This document shows, in pieces, positions 57,597 to 64,000 of a DNA stretch of 64,000 bases. The notes beneath the pieces are model-generated. The model saw nothing but the letters and a program-made list of their open reading frames with translations, ran no database searches and had not been told where the DNA came from. Origin of the DNA: Immundisolibacter sp. (GTDB taxonomy: Bacteria > Pseudomonadota > Gammaproteobacteria > Immundisolibacterales > Immundisolibacteraceae); the NCBI RefSeq assembly GCF_014359565.1, contig NZ_JACIZD010000001.1:310001-374000 (forward strand), given 5' to 3'. Position 1 is the stretch's first letter, and the number at the start of each line of letters is the position of its first letter. The translations under genes and the position numbers were made by a program.

Positions 57597-59584
57597 CAGT
57601 AATCACAGCCGCGCTGGCGCAGAAACTGGAGTTGTTCCGCGTTCTCGACGCCTTCGGCAACCACTGACAGGCCAAAGGTTCGTCCGATGGCGATCAGCGC
57701 CTCCACCAGCTGGGTGCTCAGGGTGTCGTGCGGCAGGCCGGCAACCAGGCTGTGGTCTAGCTTCAGGCTGCGGATGGGCAGGCTGCTTATGTTGCGCAGC
57801 GACAGCATGCCTTGGCTGACATCGTCGACCGCGAGATACATGTCGGTGGCCGCGGTCACGTCACCGAGCGCGCGGCCCAGTTCCTGCGCCATGATGCTTT
57901 CGCTCACTTCCAGGCGCACGGCGGCGCTGGTCAGGCCGTGGCTGTGCAGCACGCGCCGGAAACGGCCGGCAAAATCGGCGCGCCGCAGCTGCGCGGCCGA
58001 CAGGTTGGCGCAGACAAAGAAATCCTCGCCCAGCACCCAGCGCCACTGCGCCAGTTGCGCGCACAGGCGGTCCAAAACCCAGTCGCCGATCTCAAGGATC
58101 AACCCGCTGGTTTCGGCAACGTCCAGAAACTGCGCCGGATGCAACACGCCAACGCCCGGTCGATGCCAGCGCAGCAGCGCCTCCGCACCGACGAAACGCG
58201 CGCGCTGCAGATCCAGCAGTGGCTGGTAGAGCAGTTCGAACTCGCCGCGCAGCAAGCCCTGCTTGAGGCCGGCCGTGAGTTCCTGACGGCGCTGCGAGAC
58301 GGCGTCGGCGTGTGTCGAAGCCACGCGGTAGGCGCCGCGCCCGCTGCGCTTGGCCGCGTACATGGCTTCATCGGCCACCCGCAACAATCCCTCGGCGTCA
58401 CTGGCATGATCCGGATACACCGCAACGCCGATGCTAAGACCCAGCTGCAACGTGCGGCCGGCGGCCTGCAGCGGGGCATCGAGCGCGCCGAGTACACGCT
58501 CGGCGATGCGGCTTTCGAATCCGGGTGGAAAGCTTTCGGCCAGCATCACCAGTTCATCTCCACCCACCCGCGCCAGCAGCTCGCCCGAACGGCGTACCGC
58601 GGTCAGGCGTTGCGCCACAGCGACCAGCACGGCGTCGCCGACGTCGTGGCCGAAGGTGTCGTTGATCTGCTTGAAACCGTCCAGATCCAGATACAGCACC
58701 GCCACCCGACCGCTGTCGCGATCGGCACGCGCCAGTGCCGAGTCGAGCTCCTGGTGCAGGCGCACCGCGTTGGGAAGCCCGGTCAGTGTGTCGTGTTCGG
58801 CGCGAAACTCCAGCGCCCGGGCGGCCGCACGCCGCTCGGTCGCATCGTGCAGACTCACCACCGCGGCGCCGCCGGCCTGCGGTAGCGGGCGGATTTTCCA
58901 CTCCAGCGTGCGGCCGTCGGGCGCGGTCCATTCCTGGAGTCCCTGGCGATCGCCGTTCAGGTTCAATTGGTGGCCGTGCAGATCGGCCTGGGTCTTGCCC
59001 AGCAGTCGACCGGCGGCTGGGTTTGCCAGGGCGACCCGCTGATCCGCTTCCAGCAGCAGCACGCCGTCCGGATTGGCCGCGAAGGCCAGGTTGATCTGCG
59101 CCTGCCTGAGCGCGGCCAGCAGCTCGCCGCGGCCGAAATCACGCCGCAGCCAGACGCAGCCGGTCGGCAATCGGTCGTCGAGCACGCTGGCCTCGTCGGG
59201 CGGCTCGTCCAGCACCAGCAGCAAAGGCAGCTCAGGGGCGAGTGTGGCCAGGTCGCAATCCGGCAGCGCGCGCGTCAGCCCATCCAGGGACCAGGCGGCC
59301 AGGAGCACGGCGTCAGCCTTGATGGTCTGCAGCGCCGCAGACAGGTGCTGGGCGTCGACCGGATGCAGATCGATGGCAACCGTGGCGGTCGACGCCAGGC
59401 GCTCGGACAGGCTTTCACCCGTGCGCACGGCCGTATCCGCAAATAGGATCCGCCAGTGCTGCCGATGGCCCTCGTACGACGACAAACTCAGCTCCCTCGT
59501 GGACCGGGGACGTTTCCCGGAGCGCGCTATCCGCAGGCCGCCCGCGCCGGCCAGCCGATTTCGATACAGGCACAATGAGGGCAT
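57497..59584 (-). CDS. GGDEF-EAL cyclic-di-GMP protein with receiver-like and PAS domains
   Basis: A 695-residue signalling protein. Layout: a receiver-like domain at about 45-160 without a clear phospho-Asp set, a PAS domain at about 168-250, GGDEF at about 265-420 and EAL at about 435-680. The synthase site reads GGDEL (341-345) and the inhibitory site reads RSGE in place of RxxD (332-335). The EAL domain keeps E468-A-L, Asn in CANLSAAQ, D587-D588, K608, E644 and Q664, but loop 6 is DDVSQG instead of DDFGTG. A phosphodiesterase role is more likely than synthesis. The true start may lie some 35 residues in. Confidence 0.92.
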   Translation of the reverse strand: MPSLCLYRNRLAGAGGLRIARSGKRPRSTRELSLSSYEGHRQHWRILFADTAVRTGESLSERLASTATVAIDLHPVDAQHLSAALQTIKADAVLLAAWSLDGLTRALPDCDLATLAPELPLLLVLDEPPDEASVLDDRLPTGCVWLRRDFGRGELLAALRQAQINLAFAANPDGVLLLEADQRVALANPAAGRLLGKTQADLHGHQLNLNGDRQGLQEWTAPDGRTLEWKIRPLPQAGGAAVVSLHDATERRAAARALEFRAEHDTLTGLPNAVRLHQELDSALARADRDSGRVAVLYLDLDGFKQINDTFGHDVGDAVLVAVAQRLTAVRRSGELLARVGGDELVMLAESFPPGFESRIAERVLGALDAPLQAAGRTLQLGLSIGVAVYPDHASDAEGLLRVADEAMYAAKRSGRGAYRVASTHADAVSQRRQELTAGLKQGLLRGEFELLYQPLLDLQRARFVGAEALLRWHRPGVGVLHPAQFLDVAETSGLILEIGDWVLDRLCAQLAQWRWVLGEDFFVCANLSAAQLRRADFAGRFRRVLHSHGLTSAAVRLEVSESIMAQELGRALGDVTAATDMYLAVDDVSQGMLSLRNISSLPIRSLKLDHSLVAGLPHDTLSTQLVEALIAIGRTFGLSVVAEGVENAEQLQFLRQRGCDYCQGFLLSAPVAAADLPALVSTPELLRGLLPALP

Positions 59585-59654
59585 TGTCCGGCATGCCGAT
59601 CCGCGGCCATTGGCCGGAAGGACAAGCCAGCCATCGCATCGGGAGCAGTCGCGG

Positions 59655-60527
59655 ATGAATCCGGCCGGGAGCAGTCAGTTCGAACACGACAGCCGCTTCG
59701 TGCACGCCGGAAAGGGCGTGTATGAGGGCGAGCTGTCCGCCGCCTGGGCCATCGGCGCCGTGCCCAACGGCGGCTATGTCATGGCGGTTGCGTGCCGGGC
59801 GCTGGCCGCGGCGCTCGACCTGCCGCATCCGGCGAGCATGACCGGCCATTACCTGGCCCCCACCGAAGCCGGCCCGGTACGCATAGAAACCCAGATCATC
59901 CGCCGTGGGCGCCGGATCAGCGTGGCGACGGCGCGGCTGGTGCAGGGCGACCAGGAACGGGTGCGCTTCACGGGCGCCTTTACCGATTTTGCCCTCAGCA
60001 CCGGCATCGACCTGACCACAGTATCACCGCCCGAGATATCCGAAGTTGCCGCTTGCGTGCCGATGGCGGGACTCACACCGTATCCAGTTGCCATTCACGA
60101 CCGGATACTCGCGCGTTTGGACCCGGCCACCGCCAGCCACTGGCACAGCGGCGATCCGGCGGCCGACACGCAGCTTCGCGCCTGGCTGGGCTTCGCTGAC
60201 GGCGCCGATCCGGATGTGTTCTCGCTGCCCCTGTTTGCCGACGCACTGCCGCCACCGCTGTTTCGGCGGGTGGGCTTCAGCGGCTGGGTGCCGACGGTGG
60301 AACTGACGGTGCACGTGCACCGCGTGCCGGCGCCCGGCCTGCTGCGGGCGCGCTTCGTCACCCGCCACGTCACCGGCGGATTGCTGCATGAGGACGGTGA
60401 ACTGTGGGACAGCGCCGGCCAGCTGGTGGCCTTGTCACGGCAGCTGGCCATCATCAACGGGGCGGCAGCGGCCCGGGAAAGCGAGCGTTCGAAGCCGGTC
60501 GGCGCGCCGCCGGAAGGTGCGGCATGA
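59655..60527 (+). CDS. TesB-like acyl-CoA thioesterase family protein
   Basis: A 290-residue double-hotdog protein. The N-terminal hotdog has AAWAIGAVPNGGYVMAVACR and PASMTGHYLAPTEAGPVRIE; the C-terminal hotdog has RVGFSGWVPTVELTVHVHRV and GLLHEDGELWDSAGQLVALS. This matches thioesterase-like proteins related to TesB found with fatty-acid and steroid catabolism. The ATG at 59655 lies 70 bases from the divergent GGDEF-EAL gene. Confidence 0.85.
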   Translation: MNPAGSSQFEHDSRFVHAGKGVYEGELSAAWAIGAVPNGGYVMAVACRALAAALDLPHPASMTGHYLAPTEAGPVRIETQIIRRGRRISVATARLVQGDQERVRFTGAFTDFALSTGIDLTTVSPPEISEVAACVPMAGLTPYPVAIHDRILARLDPATASHWHSGDPAADTQLRAWLGFADGADPDVFSLPLFADALPPPLFRRVGFSGWVPTVELTVHVHRVPAPGLLRARFVTRHVTGGLLHEDGELWDSAGQLVALSRQLAIINGAAAARESERSKPVGAPPEGAA

Positions 60528-60582
60528 GAGCGATCCGGCTTTCCGGCCCGCCCCGCCAACGGGTGCGGTGAGGCGCTAAAGC

Positions 60583-61941
60583 CTAGGCGCCGGTGTCGGT
60601 CGGCGCCTTGATTTCGCCGCGCAGGCCAAGCTCCACCTGGATGCGACGGGCGACGCGTTCGGCGTGCTGGCGATCGTCGAATGGTCCGGCGGTTACCTGA
60701 TGGCGGCCGGCGAATGGCCGGTGCGAGGCCGGTACCGGCGGACCCAGGTGTCGCAGCTGCGCCACCAGCTTGCGGGCATTGTTCTCGCCGCTGTAGTCGC
60801 CCAGGTCCAGATACCAGGCATCCTGTGGCGGAGTCGGTGCTGGCGGCGCGAGCGCCTGCTGGGCCGGCGCGGCATACAACGGGGCCGTGGCCAGATAGGC
60901 GCTTTGGTCCGGTGCCTCGCGCAGCACCGGCAGCGGATATCCGGGCTGCGCCTGCACGTAGGTACGCACGCGGCCCCAGTCGACGTCGGCGTCGCTGCGG
61001 CCCCGGGCAGCCAGCGCCTTGCGGATGGCAACCGCGGCGACGGCTTCGCCGGCGCTAGCCGTCATGGCATGTTCTTCCAGCGGCCGGTGCACCTCCAGCA
61101 GCAGCTGGTCGCCCTGCCAGCCGGCCAGGATGGGTTGATCCACGACGGTCAGATCGGAGCCGACCTCCGCCTGGTCGTACAGCCGGGTGATGTCCTCCGG
61201 ATACAGCTGCAGGCAGCCGTGGGTGACCCGCAGTCCGGTACCGGACGGTTTGTTGGTGCTGTGAATGATGTAGGTCGGCCATCCCAGATCCAGCACGTGC
61301 GTGCCGATCGGGTTGTCCGGCCCGCCTGGCACCACGGCCGGCAAGGGGTCACCACGCAGCGCATGCGCCCTGCGCACGGAGGCTGGCACGCGCCAGTCCG
61401 GGTAGGCCCGCTTGCGGGTCACGCGCGTAGTGCCAAGAGGCGTCGGATACTCCTCGCGGCCCACGCCGATGGGATAGCTCACCACCCGCCGCCTGCCGGC
61501 GGCATCCGGTGGCAGGAAATGAAACAGCCGCCGGGCCGCGACATTGGCGACCAGCCCGCTGCGCGGTGCGTCCGGCAGTATCTGTGCCACCGGTAACACG
61601 ACCTCGCGACCGTCTCCGGGCAACCACACATCCACGCCGCGATTGGCCCATTCCATCTCGTCGTAGCCCAGGTGAAAGCGCCTGGCGATGTCGAGCAGAG
61701 TCTCGTCGCCGCGTACGCGCGTCACCTGGGTCGTGCCGAGCACCTGTTGCGCAGGCGCCAGATCGAAGATCAGCTGCGGGCCGGGCGATGCCGCGCGCGC
61801 TGGCGCGGCGATCTTGGGTGCCGCAGGCGGCAGCGGAACGACCGGCTCTTTCATGCAGCCGGTGAGCAGCAGCGAAAGCAACAACAGGCCTGGCAGGCAG
61901 GCCTTGCCGGCGTTCAGGCGGTCGGTTGCCCGCTCAGGCAT
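60583..61941 (-). CDS. L,D-transpeptidase lipoprotein with SPOR domain
   Basis: A 452-residue periplasmic lipoprotein. The signal peptide ends in lipobox LTGC (Cys29). A LysM-like segment (GDETLLDIARRFHLGYDEME) is followed by a YkuD catalytic domain at about 130-290 and a C-terminal SPOR domain at about 375-445. The active site reads IIHSTNKPSG and VTHGCLQLYPEDI, with His227, His241 and Cys243; the usual SHGCIRM has become THGCLQL, losing the Arg. The ErfK/YbiS group attaches lipoprotein to peptidoglycan or makes 3-3 crosslinks. The start overlaps the preceding small gene by 8 bases. Confidence 0.92.
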   Translation of the reverse strand: MPERATDRLNAGKACLPGLLLLSLLLTGCMKEPVVPLPPAAPKIAAPARAASPGPQLIFDLAPAQQVLGTTQVTRVRGDETLLDIARRFHLGYDEMEWANRGVDVWLPGDGREVVLPVAQILPDAPRSGLVANVAARRLFHFLPPDAAGRRRVVSYPIGVGREEYPTPLGTTRVTRKRAYPDWRVPASVRRAHALRGDPLPAVVPGGPDNPIGTHVLDLGWPTYIIHSTNKPSGTGLRVTHGCLQLYPEDITRLYDQAEVGSDLTVVDQPILAGWQGDQLLLEVHRPLEEHAMTASAGEAVAAVAIRKALAARGRSDADVDWGRVRTYVQAQPGYPLPVLREAPDQSAYLATAPLYAAPAQQALAPPAPTPPQDAWYLDLGDYSGENNARKLVAQLRHLGPPVPASHRPFAGRHQVTAGPFDDRQHAERVARRIQVELGLRGEIKAPTDTGA

Positions 61942-62245
61942 TGCCGACGTTGCGGTCGAAGGGTGAGTGGAAATACGAGCTGTCCTCGGCCGATTCGCGC
62001 GCCTCGCCGAGCAGCTGCTGCAGGCGCATTTCGGCGGTGGCCATCTCGGCGCAGGAGCGGCACGACGGGTCGGCGCAGGGCTGATGCGTATACAGCCAGA
62101 AATGCACGATCCCGGACAGCATGCCGGACGCGATTTCCCAGGCATCGGCCTCCGGGTTGGCGTCCAGGAACTCGTTGCCCAGAGCGACCACGCGGTCGGC
62201 AACGTCGTCGAACAGGGAGTCGGAATCGGAGTCGGCGGGGTTCAT
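61934..62245 (-). CDS. Hypothetical acidic protein with Cys pair motif
   Basis: A 103-residue protein starting MNPADSDSDSLFDDVADRVV. It contains IASGMLSGIVHFWLYTH and then CADPSCRSCAEM, a possible metal- or disulfide-binding cluster, and ends with SSYFHSPFDRNVGNA. No signal peptide. I do not recognise it. It is coupled by overlap to the L,D-transpeptidase gene, so a role with that enzyme is possible. Confidence 0.7.
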   Translation of the reverse strand: MNPADSDSDSLFDDVADRVVALGNEFLDANPEADAWEIASGMLSGIVHFWLYTHQPCADPSCRSCAEMATAEMRLQQLLGEARESAEDSSYFHSPFDRNVGNA

Positions 62246-62323
62246 GGTGATAGCCCTCGCAGGCATGGCGGCAACGGCGTGCATTCTAGCGCCGCCCGGC
62301 CCGCACGGACCGATCGCCGGGCC

Positions 62324-63193
62324 TCACACCGGCGGGCGCAGCGGACCGAGGTGGCCCCAGAAGCTGATGTCGTCGTACTCGACCACCTGCCAGCTTTCCT
62401 GATCGTCGATGGTGCGCCCGCCGCAACCGTATTCCAGTTCGAAGCCCGACGGGGTCATCGTGTAGAACGAAACCACCTCGTCGTTGGTGTGCTTGCCCAG
62501 CGACATGGTCACCGTGCGGCCCTGGCGCAGGGCCAGTTCGTTGGCCATGCCGACGTCGTCGAGCGAGTTCGCCTCGATCATGATGTGGTGGAACACGTCC
62601 TGCGGGCCACCCAGCAGCGCAAGGCTGTGGTGACGCGCGTTCAGATGCATGAAATAGGCCATGGACTGCACCGGCTTGATGAAGATGTAGTCGGACATCT
62701 TGAGCCCGATGACGGCGTAGAAAGCCATCATGGCCTCGACCGAGCGGGTCATGAACACCACGTGCCCGAGACCCAGCTCGCCGGTCTTGAAGCCGCCGAA
62801 CTGGCGCGCCGGCGTGAACGGGCAGCCGCTGAGCTGGCCATAGAACAGCTCCACCCGGTTGCCGCCCGGGTCGGTGAACACGCGCAGATCCACCACCCTG
62901 CGGAACGCACGCTCCGCTTCGGTGCCTTCAGCCGCCGGATAGCCCAGCGCCGTCAGCTCGGCCGTCAGGCGCTCGAGTTCGGCGCGCGTGCCGACGTCCC
63001 AGCCGCTGTAGGCAAAGCCAGGCGTGGCCGACTTGTGGATGGCAAAGCGGTGGTGCTTGCCGTCCATGCGCAGGCGCAGCGCATCGGCGGTCTGATCGAC
63101 CGCCTGCATGCCCAGCACGCCGGTGGCGTACAGGCGCCAGTCGTCCAGATCGGTGGCGTTGAAGCCGACATAGCCGAGCGTGTGCAGACTCAT
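62324..63193 (-). CDS. Type I extradiol dioxygenase (VOC family)
   Basis: Cleaves a catechol-type ring next to the diol. It has 289 residues: two VOC domains as in 2,3-dihydroxybiphenyl dioxygenase. Iron ligands fit His144 (LGHVVFM), His202/203 (FHHIMIEA) and Glu254 (FELEYGCGG). Nearby conserved residues include RHHSLAL, KHTNDE and SFYTMTPSG. It is followed 33 bases later by an alpha/beta hydrolase of the type that cleaves the ring-opened product, a classic meta-cleavage pair. The natural substrate is unknown. Confidence 0.93.
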   Translation of the reverse strand: MSLHTLGYVGFNATDLDDWRLYATGVLGMQAVDQTADALRLRMDGKHHRFAIHKSATPGFAYSGWDVGTRAELERLTAELTALGYPAAEGTEAERAFRRVVDLRVFTDPGGNRVELFYGQLSGCPFTPARQFGGFKTGELGLGHVVFMTRSVEAMMAFYAVIGLKMSDYIFIKPVQSMAYFMHLNARHHSLALLGGPQDVFHHIMIEANSLDDVGMANELALRQGRTVTMSLGKHTNDEVVSFYTMTPSGFELEYGCGGRTIDDQESWQVVEYDDISFWGHLGPLRPPV

Positions 63194-63226
63194 GGGTTTC
63201 CTCTCCGGTGCAAATGCGTTGGGCGC

Positions 63227-64000
63227 TCAAGCCCGCAGAAAATCGAGATGCAGCTGGTTGAACAGCTCCGGCTCTTCCCACTGCGGCCAGTGGGCGCTGT
63301 GCTCCAGCACCACCAGGCGGGCGTCCGGAATGTGGCGCATGGCCTCCTGGGCCAGTTCCACCGGCTGGCCGGGATTGTGGCGCGTCCACAGCACCAGGGT
63401 TGGACATTGGATGTCCTTCATCAGCTCGGGTCGCATCCACTGCGCGGTCCAGGCGTCGTCCACCACCCGGCCCAGTGTGGACACGGCGATCTTGCCCATG
63501 TGCTGCTGCATGCCCGGCTGCGCATAGATGGCATAGCGGATGGCCACCACCTCGTCGGTGAGGGTCTTGTCCGGTTCGGCCATCAGCCAGGCCATGCGCG
63601 CGCGAACCGCATCCATGGTCAGGTTGCCAGCGGCTTTCTTGGACCGCTCCAGGGCGTCGATCAGTTCCTGTTTGCCCTTGGCGTTGGGCGGCGCCAGGAT
63701 GCCAGTGTTCAGCACCAGCTTCTTGACCCGCTGCGGCTGGCGGATGGCGGTCCAGGCCGACACCATGGCGCCCAGGGATTCGCCCGAAAGACACGCGCTG
63801 TCGGCACCGACGGCGTCCATGAAGGCCAGCAGGTGGTCGGACCACACCTGCATGGTGTAGTCGCCGTCGTAGTGGTCGGTATAGCCGTGGCCGAGCATGT
63901 CGATGGCGTAGACGTGGAAATGCTTGGCGTGCGCGGCCAGATTGCGCATGTAGGCCTCGGCATGGCCGCCGGTGCCGTGCAGGAAGATCAGCGGCGGGCC
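63227..64000 (-). CDS. Alpha/beta hydrolase, meta-cleavage product hydrolase type; 5' end outside the window
   Basis: Likely carbon-carbon bond hydrolase that acts after the extradiol dioxygenase. 257 residues are visible. The window edge cuts it just before GPPLIFLHGTGGHAEAY, the oxyanion-hole region. The nucleophile is in CLSGESLGAMVSAW, and the catalytic His is in LEHSAHWPQWEEPELFN. The acid Asp is probably near PTLVLWTRHNPGQP, where the usual Asp position reads His-Asn, so its identity is unclear. It is upstream of the dioxygenase gene on the same strand. Confidence 0.9.
   Translation of the reverse strand, partial: GPPLIFLHGTGGHAEAYMRNLAAHAKHFHVYAIDMLGHGYTDHYDGDYTMQVWSDHLLAFMDAVGADSACLSGESLGAMVSAWTAIRQPQRVKKLVLNTGILAPPNAKGKQELIDALERSKKAAGNLTMDAVRARMAWLMAEPDKTLTDEVVAIRYAIYAQPGMQQHMGKIAVSTLGRVVDDAWTAQWMRPELMKDIQCPTLVLWTRHNPGQPVELAQEAMRHIPDARLVVLEHSAHWPQWEEPELFNQLHLDFLRA

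Overview
The window reads as chromosomal DNA of a GC-rich gammaproteobacterium and contains the replication-origin neighbourhood. Class-typical gene blocks support this: def-fmt divergent from lysM-dprA-smg-topA, the dnaA-dnaN-recF-gyrB run, and divergent rpmH-rnpA-yidD-yidC-mnmE. Many catabolic genes for aromatic or other hydrophobic compounds (Rieske oxygenase, extradiol dioxygenase, ring-cleavage-product hydrolase, molybdenum hydroxylase, AAHS-type transporter) suggest an environmental degrader. A relative of hydrocarbon-degrading lineages such as Immundisolibacter or the Nevskiales is only a guess.

Layout. 1-2 kb: leuC, an entericidin-like lipoprotein and leuD (partial) on the minus strand. 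2-12 kb: an orphan protein, aroC with an MFS gene, a CDF metal exporter with tusA, then mobA-pyk, aroQ-accB-accC, and convergent def-fmt. 12-17 kb: lysM-dprA-smg-topA. 17-24 kb: gyrB, recF, dnaN, dnaA on the minus strand, with the probable oriC between dnaN and dnaA. 23.7-27.4 kb: rpmH, rnpA, yidD, yidC, mnmE. 27.5-35 kb: a type I restriction-modification island (hsdM, hsdS, a Fic protein, a spacer with a concentric inverted repeat and a gene remnant, then hsdR) located where mnmG often follows mnmE. 35-43 kb: accessory metabolism (LLM flavoprotein, GNAT, REP doublet, acyltransferase-CoA ligase pair, SMP-30, amidohydrolase, Rieske oxygenase, thioesterase). 43-47 kb: tRNA-Glu(CTC), pcnB-folK-panB-panC-panD. 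47-49.5 kb: an RND transporter relic and five small, poorly known genes. 49.7-57 kb: a DUF1329 protein, an AAHS transporter, a three-subunit molybdenum hydroxylase with a MoaD-like protein, and an NlpC/P60 lipoprotein. 57-64 kb: a GGDEF-EAL protein, a thioesterase, an L,D-transpeptidase with a small partner, and an extradiol dioxygenase with its alpha/beta hydrolase (partial).

The most unusual general signal is translational. Ten gene junctions overlap by exactly four bases in the form NTGA, and all four bases occur at N. In three of them (lysM-dprA, rpmH-rnpA, yidC-mnmE) the conserved reading frame begins most naturally at a CTG embedded in the upstream stop codon. For dprA and rnpA I find no ATG, GTG or TTG that would keep the conserved N-terminus.

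The most system-like accessory locus is the hsdM-hsdS-fic-hsdR island. An AMPylase-type Fic protein of class II architecture is translationally coupled to the specificity subunit. hsdR is set apart behind a 94-base concentric dyad and a second inverted repeat, and codon use changes abruptly across hsdS. This would fit a restriction system whose specificity module has been exchanged and whose Fic partner acts as an accessory effector or regulator; that role is inference.
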